Positions 1-7,274 of a stretch of 34,235 nt of DNA are shown in pieces. How positions within the stretch are numbered: position 1 is the first letter of the stretch; every line of letters starts with the position of its first letter. Location: assembly GCA_903960845.1 (NCBI GenBank), contig CAJCCF010000524.1:1-34235 (forward strand). Reading direction: 5' to 3'. The notes below the pieces were generated by a model that was not told the origin of the DNA, did no database searches, and was given only the letters and a program-made list of their open reading frames with translations. The position numbers and the translations under genes were made by a program. Source of the stretch: an uncultured Verrucomicrobiota bacterium (GTDB taxonomy: Bacteria > Verrucomicrobiota > Verrucomicrobiia > Verrucomicrobiales > Verrucomicrobiaceae).

Positions 1-225
1 ACATTTCTCGGCAGGGAAGAATCTGAGTTTGTCGAAAACTGCACCCGACTGAATGCAAACCGCACAGGGCTTTCGATCATCGACAAGCCCAATGGTGAGT
101 GTCTTTTTCTGGCCGGCACGAACATCTGCCTGATCCAATCGGTGAAACCTCTCCAGTGCTCAGGATTCCCGAATGTCTGGAATTTTCCGGGCTGGCGGGA
201 CAAGTGTGACGCTGTGGAGGTCTGA
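1..225 (+). CDS. C-terminal end of a YkgJ-like cysteine-cluster protein (partial)
   Basis: Frame 1 is open from the first base to TGA at 223-225, giving 74 residues with no start in the window. The fragment has widely spaced cysteines (ENC, GEC, NIC, LQC, DKC), with a GEC-LFL-x-G-x-NIC-LI stretch followed by KPLQC-x-GFP. This is the layout of the YkgJ / UPF0153 family, putative zinc- or iron-chelating proteins in which the last half of the cysteine cluster ends in an RPxxCxxFP-like segment. The biochemical role of that family is unknown. The N-terminal half, including the usual CxxCC-type start of the cluster, lies outside the window. The family call rests on the cysteine spacing and the GxC-x-(I/L)-(Y/Q)xxxPxxC pattern only. 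Confidence 0.6.
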   Translation, partial: TFLGREESEFVENCTRLNANRTGLSIIDKPNGECLFLAGTNICLIQSVKPLQCSGFPNVWNFPGWRDKCDAVEV

Positions 226-326
226 GCGAAGTTGCGCGCACATTAGATGACTTAAAGCCAATTAGGGATCTGGGGATTCCGCAAAAGAGTGCGCCGGAGG
301 CTGTTGATATCTTAGCAGTTTTGAGG

Positions 327-347
327 TTTCAGCTTTCAGCTTTCAGC
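327..347. repeat. 3 x 7-bp tandem repeat TTTCAGC
   Basis: Three exact head-to-tail copies of TTTCAGC at 327-333, 334-340 and 341-347 are followed by TTTT. They lie just upstream of the ATG at 369. The repeat lies inside an upstream TTG-initiated extension of the next reading frame, where it would encode FQLSAFSF; I treat it as leader DNA. Confidence 0.85.
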
Positions 348-368
348 TTTTGGATTCCTAGTGGCCCC

Positions 369-1145
369 ATGCCAGAGACTGTCGATTCCACTTCTTCTAT
401 CACCACCTCCGGACGCATTGTGCGCGCGGCTTTGATCATCCTGCCATTGGGCACCATTTTACTGGGTGCGCTTTCATTTGGCATCTGGTGGTACAAGAAA
501 CAGGGAATTGAGGAACGTGGCTATGCCTACGCTTCGGCCCTCCGCAGGGAGATGACGGCGTCCGCCTTGGAGCGCTACGTTGGCATTTTGCGTGAGGTGT
601 TGAATCAGCCTGACACCGAACGTCTCCCCGCCGTGGCCAGTTTTTTAGAGTCCTCAATGAGTCCGGAAAACATGGGATACGAGCCGAGGCGGGATCGTTT
701 TTACACGGGCGCAGTGGAAGTTTCAAATGTGGAGGCAGAACTGACGGGCAGGCAGCGTCCGCGCGAGGTGCGTCTGCTTCTAATGCCCTACGGCGACAGG
801 TCCCGGATCGATGCGGAGGTTCATGCCCTGGCTGGCCTGATGGTGCTGGCTCATGCAATGGCGGGTGAGCGGGAGGAGATCACGGTGAAGTTTGCGGCTG
901 TCCCGGTGGGAGTGAAGGATCAGAGCGGGCACTCGGCGCTGGAACGGTTGGCTGGCGCGGCGAATGAGCGCGGCGAACGCTTGATGCAGATTTTGGTTCT
1001 CGGCGGGGCGGGAGATGCGCTGCTCTCTGAAATTGGGCAGGCCTTCCGGGCGGCTCAGACTGGGGCAGCGGTAAAAAGTCTTCCTGAAACTCATGATGCG
1101 CCTGCCACGCTTGCCGCGATGAAGGCACTCAAAGGGCGGTTGTAA
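369..1145 (+). CDS. Membrane-anchored protein with a weak M28-peptidase-like domain
   Basis: This is 258 residues from ATG 369. The frame can be extended to a TTG at 321, but that runs through the TTTCAGC repeat, so the ATG is preferred. A short polar N-terminus (MPETVDSTSS) precedes one hydrophobic segment at about residues 18-40 (AALIILPLGTILLGALSFGI) and a cytosol- or periplasm-facing domain. The domain has the order seen in M28 aminopeptidases: SNVEAELTG, a hydrophobic strand ending MPYGD, a helix ALAGLMVLAHAMAG, then ITVKFAAVPVG. In active M28 enzymes the corresponding sites carry His/Asp and Asp-Asp metal ligands; here they are mostly absent. If related, it is probably not a metallopeptidase. 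It could equally be an unrelated alpha/beta protein. It stands alone between the YkgJ-like fragment and the TPR operon. Confidence 0.6.
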   Translation: MPETVDSTSSITTSGRIVRAALIILPLGTILLGALSFGIWWYKKQGIEERGYAYASALRREMTASALERYVGILREVLNQPDTERLPAVASFLESSMSPENMGYEPRRDRFYTGAVEVSNVEAELTGRQRPREVRLLLMPYGDRSRIDAEVHALAGLMVLAHAMAGEREEITVKFAAVPVGVKDQSGHSALERLAGAANERGERLMQILVLGGAGDALLSEIGQAFRAAQTGAAVKSLPETHDAPATLAAMKALKGRL

Positions 1146-1360
1146 ACCGAGTCTATTTTGTGATTATTCACTGCACGAAGCATTCTTTAGTGACAAAAAA
1201 TGTGCGACTGCTAGGCTAATTCTCCTTTTCCAAAAAAATCGTCACCTAGTGCCCCTTCCCGTGAGACAATCCTGCTGGTTACATCCCGCCAATTACATGC
1301 CTGAAACGAGGTGCTTGATTCGTAATTGTCTTGTTTCAGTCTCCCCTGTTTTATCGTCCG

Positions 1361-4300
1361 ATGACCGTCATGCGTAACACCATCTGCGCCGTTTTGATTC
1401 TTGCTGCCGGGACAGAAAATGTCCTCGGTCAGGCTGCTCCACCTGCCGCTCCAGGCAAGCCCGCTGCTCCAGCAGCACCGGGCGCTGCCCCGGCCGCCGC
1501 TCCAACTGCCCCTGGCGCACCCGCAGTTCCCGGCGCGCCTGCTGCTCCCGCTTTGGCCGGTGGAGCTTTGAGCATTCAAGCCGCGACTGAAGCCCTGATG
1601 AATGCCGGGCTGGCCCTCTTTCAGGAAGCCAAGTACACCGAGGCATTGGCGAAGATCGCCGAAGCGGAAAAGAACCTGAATAACAAGCCCTTTCCGCAGA
1701 TCCTTTTTGTCAAAGGAGCTTCGTATTTCAATCTGAACGATTACCCCAACGCCATCACGGCGCTCGAAGCTTATCAGGCAAATTTTGCTGATGGCGAGTA
1801 TATCAATCCAGTGCGTCTCGCACTTGGTCGCAGCTATATTAACAAGGGAGAGCCGGACAAAGGCATCGAGATTCTCAAAGCGGTGGTGAACAGCGCTCCG
1901 GCCATGAAAGCCGAGGCTGGCTTGTTTGTTGCCGAGGCATTAAAGAAACAGGGGAAGACGGATGATGCTCTCACGGTGCTCAAATCGATCATCACTGATG
2001 GCACCCGCAGTTCGGAAGGCATTCAGGCGGCCATGATGGCTGCTGACTTGTATGTGGCCAAAGGTGATCTGGATGAGGCGGGCAAGCTGATGGAGAACAT
2101 CAAAGGTTTCGCCAGCGGCGGGGACAACGTGGCCCAGATGAACAACATCTACCTGAAACTGGGCGACCAAATGCTCGAAAAGAAGAGTTTCCGCGAAGCT
2201 TTGGGAGCCTATCAATTGGTTCGCAGGAAGGCCGAAATCAGCCGTTTGCAGAAGGACGTGATTGCCAAGTTGGAGCAAAGCCTCAAGACGCCCGGAAAAG
2301 GCGCGATCAAAGGGACCAAGGAAGAACTAGAAGAGAAGTTGAAGACCAACAACTCATTGCTCGAAGAGATCGAGAAGCGCGGCGACTACGATGCCTCACT
2401 CTATTATCGTCTGGGCCGCTGCTATTATGAAATGGGCCGCTTATGGGAGTCCATTCTGGCCTTTGATGTGATTGTGAAGGAATTTAAGGAGTTCCCTCAG
2501 CGCGATCGCTGCATGTTCGGCATGATTATCGCCAACGCCCAACTTAAGCGCGTGAAGGCAGCCCGTGAACTCTGCGAGAAATACATCTCCGATTTCCCGG
2601 ATGGAGCAGACTTGGGGACTGTGTCTGAAATGTTTGGCATGCTGGCCTATGAAAATGGCAAACTGCAAGACGCAGCCGATGCCTTCAACAAGGCGGAGGG
2701 TTTCCCGAAGGCTGATAAGGAGCGCCTGCGTTTCCTGCGCGGCAATGTGCTTTTTGAAATGCAGCGTTTCGATGATGCCCGCACGACTTTTGAACTGCTG
2801 GTGAATGAGTTTCCGCAGTCAGCCTATAAGGATGATGCCCTTTATCGCGTCGCACTGATCTACTTCTACCAGAACGATTCGATCAATACCTCGAAAGCAC
2901 TGAAGAACTACATGAAGGAAAACCCGAAGGGGTTGTACATCGTGGATGCGCGTTACCGTCTGGCATTCATCAAGTTCCAGGCTCGTGATGTTGATGATGC
3001 CATGTCGGATCTTCAAGGCATCGTCAAGGATGCACCCAATGATCCAAACATTGGCCAAGTGTATGCTCTTCTGGGTGACGGATACAATCAGAAGGGTGAT
3101 TACGACAAGGCGCTGGAGAACTTCGCGCTGGCCGTGGACAAGGCCAAATCGGATGACGTGCTGGGCTACACCATGGATCAGGCCACCGACCTCTACGCTT
3201 CCAAAAATCAATGGAAACAGCTCGGTGACATGTGGGAAAAGTATTTGAAAACTCACAAGGACAATGAAGAGCAGGAACTCAAAGCGGTGCTTTGGATCTC
3301 CCGCGCCCGGGTGAAGGAAGGCAAGCCGGACGAAGCCAAGAAGCTGCTCTCTGACGCCATCAGGCCAAAGATTCCGAATCCCGCCAACGAACAGGTCGAA
3401 GGTCTCATCCAACAGCTAGTGACCCTCATGACTCCGAAACGGCGCGCTCGTCCGGCAACCGTGCCTGTTGAGGTTCCTACCGCCGATGGTGCCGCCAAAA
3501 AACCGGCTGATACCGCCAAACCCGCTGAAACCGCTCCGGCACCGGCACCGGCACCATCGCCTGCGCCAGTGATCACTTTTGAAGAAGTCGAAAAGCAGTT
3601 GGAGACATTGCTGACGCCGCCTGAAAAAGCCATGAACGGCACGGCTCAGATGCGCATCCTGTTTGCCAAGGCATGGCTGGCCAAAACGATGCGTGAGCCG
3701 GCCAAGGCAGAGAAATACTTCACTATTATCATTGAAGTGGCCAAGCCGGACGACCTCAGCCCGATGCTTCTCGCCACCGTGGGTGACAATGCCCGCAAAA
3801 AGGGTGATCTGGACAAAGCGGCGGGCTGCTACAACCGCCTCAACGAGTTTTTCAATGACACTGAGTATGCTGACGGCGCCGCCGTGGGCCTTGCTGAGAT
3901 CGCTTTTGAAAAGGGAGAAAATCCCAAAGCCCTGGAGCTCTTTAACAAGGCCATCGAGGGCTATCAGGGGAGTTCCCGCCTGCTTGACGCTACACTCGGG
4001 AAGGCCAAAACACTCTACAAGCTCAAGAAGTATGATGAGGCGAAGAAGATCTACGAAGACATCATCAATACCAAGGAATGGCGTGGTGAAGCCCATGCCA
4101 CGGCGCTGTTCATGCAGGGTGAGATGGAGTTTGACCAGAAGAAATGGGGCACCGCCATTCCTTTCTACCAGCGCGTTTTCATTGCCTACCAGAAATGGAA
4201 GCCGATCATGGCCAAGGCTTATGTTCAATGCGCCCGAGCCTTTGTTCAGTTTAACCGCCCGGGCGAACCGCCGGATCGCAAGTATTCGGATCGTGAAGCT

Positions 4301-4393
4301 GCTAAAATACTGCTCATTGAGATGACGAAGCGCCAGGATCTCCAGACCTTACCGGAGATGAAAGAGGCCCAGCAGGAACTCAGCAAACTGTAA
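1361..4393 (+). CDS. Giant exported TPR protein, first gene of the TPR-Exb operon
   Basis: The product has about 1010 residues. ATG 1361 and ATG 1370 are both possible; a TTG at 1331 is less likely because the signal peptide starts at MRNTICAVLILAAG. After the signal peptide comes an Ala/Pro-rich linker (roughly residues 25-75), then tandem TPR-type helical hairpins over nearly the whole chain (motifs such as ALFQEAKYTEALAKI, YYEMGRLWESILAFD, KGDYDKALENFALA, YKLKKYDEAKKIYEDI). A second Ala/Pro-rich linker (APAPAPAPSPAPV) lies near nucleotides 3535-3570 and splits the repeats into two arrays. TPR arrays are protein-binding scaffolds. Its place directly before another TPR gene and ExbB/ExbD suggests a periplasmic scaffold tied to a proton-driven motor, as CpoB/YbgF is tied to Tol-Pal. 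That role is inferred. The gap to the next gene is 23 nt. Confidence 0.88.
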   Translation: MTVMRNTICAVLILAAGTENVLGQAAPPAAPGKPAAPAAPGAAPAAAPTAPGAPAVPGAPAAPALAGGALSIQAATEALMNAGLALFQEAKYTEALAKIAEAEKNLNNKPFPQILFVKGASYFNLNDYPNAITALEAYQANFADGEYINPVRLALGRSYINKGEPDKGIEILKAVVNSAPAMKAEAGLFVAEALKKQGKTDDALTVLKSIITDGTRSSEGIQAAMMAADLYVAKGDLDEAGKLMENIKGFASGGDNVAQMNNIYLKLGDQMLEKKSFREALGAYQLVRRKAEISRLQKDVIAKLEQSLKTPGKGAIKGTKEELEEKLKTNNSLLEEIEKRGDYDASLYYRLGRCYYEMGRLWESILAFDVIVKEFKEFPQRDRCMFGMIIANAQLKRVKAARELCEKYISDFPDGADLGTVSEMFGMLAYENGKLQDAADAFNKAEGFPKADKERLRFLRGNVLFEMQRFDDARTTFELLVNEFPQSAYKDDALYRVALIYFYQNDSINTSKALKNYMKENPKGLYIVDARYRLAFIKFQARDVDDAMSDLQGIVKDAPNDPNIGQVYALLGDGYNQKGDYDKALENFALAVDKAKSDDVLGYTMDQATDLYASKNQWKQLGDMWEKYLKTHKDNEEQELKAVLWISRARVKEGKPDEAKKLLSDAIRPKIPNPANEQVEGLIQQLVTLMTPKRRARPATVPVEVPTADGAAKKPADTAKPAETAPAPAPAPSPAPVITFEEVEKQLETLLTPPEKAMNGTAQMRILFAKAWLAKTMREPAKAEKYFTIIIEVAKPDDLSPMLLATVGDNARKKGDLDKAAGCYNRLNEFFNDTEYADGAAVGLAEIAFEKGENPKALELFNKAIEGYQGSSRLLDATLGKAKTLYKLKKYDEAKKIYEDIINTKEWRGEAHATALFMQGEMEFDQKKWGTAIPFYQRVFIAYQKWKPIMAKAYVQCARAFVQFNRPGEPPDRKYSDREAAKILLIEMTKRQDLQTLPEMKEAQQELSKL

Positions 4394-4416
4394 ACTTTTT
4401 CCGACCTACCCAGCCA

Positions 4417-5325
4417 ATGCCACGCTTCGTTTACATGCTTCTGACAGTTACCGGCCTGCTGGCCGGTGCAGCTCATGGTCAGTTTATCATCCTCAAGGAT
4501 GGCAGCCGCATTCCTCAATCTGAATTCACCGTTGAGGGTGGCAAAATCATCCGCACCATCGCCATCGGCGACAACAAAACAGCCACCACGCAACTCCCCA
4601 AACAAAATGTCGCTTCGCTTGACTGGACGGATGTTGGGGAACTGTCTGAGGCGCGCACAATGATGTCCCAGGGCAAGAGCGAGGAGGCGCTGGCCATTTT
4701 GGCCAAGGCCAGAGAATTTTTTGCCACTTTTGAAGACCTGCCCGGCACTCCCTATGTTGAAGTGTTCTTCACCTATGTCGAAACGTTGAGTCAGGCGGGG
4801 AAGTTTGAGGATACAATCAAACTGATTCCGCAGCTTAAAGCTCTCAAGTTGTCGGATAGCCAGAAGATGAAGCTGCGTATCATCCAACTCGACATCGACC
4901 GCCAAACATCCTCGGAATATGCGAGTATTCTTGCCGAGGCTGAAAGCATCCTTTCAGAAACCGATGATTCTTCCGTGGGAGCTTCAATTTGGGGAATCAT
5001 CGCTGATATTCATTCACGCAAGAAGGAATGGGAAAAAGCCCTGATGGCATATTTGCGCATCCCTGTTTTTTACGGCACCCAGATGCAACGTGTCCCGGAC
5101 GCTGAATATAAAGCCGGACAAATGCTCGCTAAAATGAAACGCTTTGAGGATGCTCAAGCGACCTTCAAACGCCTGATTGAAAGCTATCCCGGCTCTGCTG
5201 TGGCCACTGAGGCCACTAAAGAACTGGCTGCCATCAACGGCATGAAAAACGAGCCCGAGGAAGAACCCGTTGAGAAAAAAGAACCAGCCAAGCCTGCTCA
5301 GGCCGCCGCAGCCCCCGCAAAGTAA
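4417..5325 (+). CDS. Exported TPR protein, second gene of the TPR-Exb operon
   Basis: This is a 302-residue protein starting with a clear signal peptide (MPRFVYMLLTVTGLLAGAAHG, cleavage near AHG-QF). A small beta-rich segment follows (FIILKDGSRIPQSEF ... VASLDW, about residues 23-70). This kind of DGS-containing strand pair is frequent in verrucomicrobial exported proteins. Then come TPR-like helix pairs (ARTMMSQGKSEEALAILAKA, KKEWEKALMAYLRIP, MKRFEDAQATFKRLIESYPGSA). The last hairpin has the SYPGSxxAxEA ending typical of YbgF/CpoB-like TPRs. The tail is charged then Ala-rich (EEEPVEKKEPAKPAQAAAAPAK). It lies 23 nt after the giant TPR gene and 36 nt before the ExbB gene, so co-transcription is likely. 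There is no Shine-Dalgarno motif before ATG 4417. Confidence 0.85.
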   Translation: MPRFVYMLLTVTGLLAGAAHGQFIILKDGSRIPQSEFTVEGGKIIRTIAIGDNKTATTQLPKQNVASLDWTDVGELSEARTMMSQGKSEEALAILAKAREFFATFEDLPGTPYVEVFFTYVETLSQAGKFEDTIKLIPQLKALKLSDSQKMKLRIIQLDIDRQTSSEYASILAEAESILSETDDSSVGASIWGIIADIHSRKKEWEKALMAYLRIPVFYGTQMQRVPDAEYKAGQMLAKMKRFEDAQATFKRLIESYPGSAVATEATKELAAINGMKNEPEEEPVEKKEPAKPAQAAAAPAK

Positions 5326-5361
5326 ACCACCCTTTTCCAAACACCCAAGCCCACTAGTCCC

Positions 5362-6234
5362 ATGCAATACCGTACCCCTGCCACACTGATTCAGACCGTC
5401 GTCCGCGCCTCTGCTTGCGCCATGATGTTGTTTGGTAATTTTGCCGTCCTGGCCCCCATTCACGCTCAGGAAGGCGCTGCGCCCGCCGCTCCTGCTGCTG
5501 GTGAAGCTGCCGCTCCTAGCAAGGTTGAGCACACTCTCATGGACCGCATTCATGAAGGCGGTTGGGTGATGTATCCCATCGGCGTCTGCTCTGTGGCTCT
5601 CATCTGGCTTACAGTCGATCTTTGGATGCGCACAAGCTTCAAGAAAATGGCCCCGGTCGGACAGGTCAGCCAGGTGCAGGATCTCTTCCGTGCCGGTGAC
5701 TACGTTGGTGCCTACCAGTTTTGCAAAAACAACAACTCACCGTTCTGCGACGTGTCCCGAGTGGCTTTAAGTTTTGTGGGTGATGGTGATGAGGCTGTGG
5801 AAACCGCACTGTTCACTGAGCTCAACAAAGTCAATTCCACCATCACAACCCGCATCAATTACCTTTCAGTGATCGGTGTTTGTACGCCAATGATCGGTCT
5901 GACCGGAACGGTGACGGGGATGATGAGCGCCTTTGCCACACTGGGTTCCAGCGGCGTGGGTGATCCGTCCAAGCTCTCCGGAGCTATCGGTGAGGTGCTC
6001 ATCGCCACGGCTTCCGGCCTCTTCATTGCCGTGCCTGCGTTCATGTTCTTCTACTTCCTGCGTAATCGCCTCCAATCAGCCGTCAGCGGCCTGCAGGAAG
6101 TGGTCGGCGCTCTTTTCCGTAAGATGCCCTACTCGCATCTTAAAGACGCGCATGTCGGTGAAGAAGAATTCTATGCGGCCATTCCCAACTGGGTGGCAGG
6201 CGGGGAGCAGGTTGCCAGCGCTGTGGCTGGTTGA
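5362..6234 (+). CDS. exbB: ExbB/TolQ/MotA-family proton channel subunit with an exported-type N-terminus
   Basis: This 290-residue protein is the inner-membrane stator subunit that, with ExbD, uses proton flow to drive an envelope process. The family core is clear: a first membrane helix (WVMYPIGVCSVALIWLTVDLW), a cytoplasmic helical stretch, then NYLSVIGVCTPMIGLTGTVTGMM and LSGAIGEVLIATASGLFIAVPAFMFFYFL, the two channel-forming helices with the conserved GLTGTV and ATASGL motifs. Unlike plain ExbB/TolQ it begins with a signal-like segment (ASACAMMLFGNFAVLAPIHAQ) and an Ala/Pro linker, found in some ExbB proteins with a periplasmic N-terminal extension. It is followed by two ExbD genes and preceded by two TPR genes. 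No TonB or TolA partner is visible, so whether it is ExbB- or TolQ-like in function is unsettled. Confidence 0.93.
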   Translation: MQYRTPATLIQTVVRASACAMMLFGNFAVLAPIHAQEGAAPAAPAAGEAAAPSKVEHTLMDRIHEGGWVMYPIGVCSVALIWLTVDLWMRTSFKKMAPVGQVSQVQDLFRAGDYVGAYQFCKNNNSPFCDVSRVALSFVGDGDEAVETALFTELNKVNSTITTRINYLSVIGVCTPMIGLTGTVTGMMSAFATLGSSGVGDPSKLSGAIGEVLIATASGLFIAVPAFMFFYFLRNRLQSAVSGLQEVVGALFRKMPYSHLKDAHVGEEEFYAAIPNWVAGGEQVASAVAG

Positions 6235-6277
6235 GTTGATACACCCTGGCTTTTTTAAACCTTAAACTACAACCATT

Positions 6278-6712
6278 ATGGGCGGAGGAGGCGGCGGAGG
6301 AGACGGCGAACCGGAGTTTCAGATTGCTCCGATGATTGATGTGTTGCTGGTGCTGCTCATTTTCTTTATGAGCATCACCTCAGCGCAGGTGTTGAGAATC
6401 GACAAGGACATCAAGCTGCCCGTGGCAGCGGACGCAAAAAAGAAGGAGGGCAAGAACGCAATGTTCGAAGCCGCCATCAATGTCCGCTGGCTCTCGGGTC
6501 AACAGAAGTCCAAAATCAAACTCGACGATCGAGAGCTGCCCAATGAGGAAATCATTGAGGCACTGACCCAACGTAAAAACAGCAACCCCACCTACCGGGT
6601 CATCATTCGCGGCGACCGCGATGTGCCGGCGGTGGAGATTCAGAAAGTCATGGCATTGATTGCCCAGTCGGGCATTGACGACATTTCTTTCTCTGCACTC
6701 AACAAGGAATAA
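6278..6712 (+). CDS. exbD: ExbD/TolR-family protein (first copy)
   Basis: This is 144 residues, close to the usual ExbD size. A short glycine-rich, acidic cytoplasmic tail (GGGGGGGDGEPEF) leads into QIAPMIDVLLVLLIFFM, the single membrane helix with the conserved Asp that carries protons in this family. The periplasmic domain follows and ends YRVIIRGDRDVPAVEIQKVMALIAQSGIDDISFSA, matching the ExbD/TolR C-terminal fold. An insertion with WLSGQQKSKIKLDDREL makes the periplasmic part a little unusual. The ATG is 43 nt after exbB and follows an A-rich leader without a Shine-Dalgarno motif. The next ExbD begins 5 nt after the stop, implying coupled expression. Confidence 0.93.
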   Translation: MGGGGGGGDGEPEFQIAPMIDVLLVLLIFFMSITSAQVLRIDKDIKLPVAADAKKKEGKNAMFEAAINVRWLSGQQKSKIKLDDRELPNEEIIEALTQRKNSNPTYRVIIRGDRDVPAVEIQKVMALIAQSGIDDISFSALNKE

Positions 6713-6717
6713 ATCAC

Positions 6718-7188
6718 ATGGCTCACGGCAAGAAAAAGCACCACAGCATCGACGAGGACAATGTCGTCATGGGTTTCCAGATCGCACCCATGATCGATGT
6801 CGTGTTTGTCATCATGCTCTTTTTCATGGTCATGGCTGGTGCCGTGAAGGTGGAGCGTGAACTCAAAACCCAACTCCCGGGCATCGGAACTCCGGCTCTC
6901 AATGACGAGCAGACGCCGCCCGATGAGATCATTGTCACCATTGAGGAGGCTGGGGTTGTAACATTGAACGAAGAGGAGTTTGATTCGCCCGATAACAAGA
7001 CTCTTCCTAACTTCACATCTACACTGATGCGCTTGAAGCAGGAGGCTGACAGCCGCAATGCCAAGGTGATGGTCACCATTCAGGCTGAGGAGCAGGCCCG
7101 CTATGAGCGTGTCATTGATGTGTTGAACTCAATGTCCAAGGCCCGCATTACCAATGTGACCTTCACCGTGGGTGGCGAAGAGTTCTAA
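6718..7188 (+). CDS. exbD: ExbD/TolR-family protein (second copy)
   Basis: This is 156 residues. A basic, His-rich cytoplasmic tail (MAHGKKKHHSIDED) precedes GFQIAPMIDVVFVIMLFFMVM, the membrane helix with the conserved Asp. The periplasmic domain carries the family features DEIIVTIEEAGVVTLN and ARYERVIDVLNSMSKARITNVTF. The acidic tail of the first copy and the basic tail of this one suggest the pair could form a heteromeric ExbD dimer; that is inference. A weak AAGGA lies 9 nt before the ATG, one of the few Shine-Dalgarno-like matches in the window. It is the last gene of the operon and is followed by a hairpin, then by a gene on the other strand. Confidence 0.93.
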   Translation: MAHGKKKHHSIDEDNVVMGFQIAPMIDVVFVIMLFFMVMAGAVKVERELKTQLPGIGTPALNDEQTPPDEIIVTIEEAGVVTLNEEEFDSPDNKTLPNFTSTLMRLKQEADSRNAKVMVTIQAEEQARYERVIDVLNSMSKARITNVTFTVGGEEF

Positions 7189-7193
7189 CTGCC

Positions 7194-7231
7194 AGCCCGC
7201 TCGCAAAAGTTACCCTTTTGACCAGCGGGCT
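7194..7231. terminator. Candidate terminator hairpin between exbD and the convergent XylF-like gene
   Basis: AGCCCGCT (7194-7201) pairs with AGCGGGCT (7224-7231), and an inner CAAAAG/CTTTTG pair (7203-7208 with 7215-7220) extends the stem, making a two-part hairpin. It starts 5 nt after the exbD stop. The T-run after it is poor, so it may act as a weak or factor-assisted terminator serving both convergent genes. Confidence 0.5.
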
Positions 7232-7274
7232 TGATTGCCCTTCGCCCTTAATTCGGGCAGGTGATTGATTATCC

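Noticed and set aside
321-368. TTG start extending the first full gene
   Set aside because: It would translate the TTTCAGC repeat; ATG 369 gives a normal membrane-anchor start.
3530-3570. GGCACC-type short repeat inside the TPR gene as a regulatory array
   Set aside because: It encodes the Ala/Pro linker (APAPAPAP) in frame, so it is explained by the protein.
3416-4228. 270-codon minus-strand frame opposite the giant TPR gene
   Set aside because: Mirror of TPR-coding DNA; no domain and no promoter.
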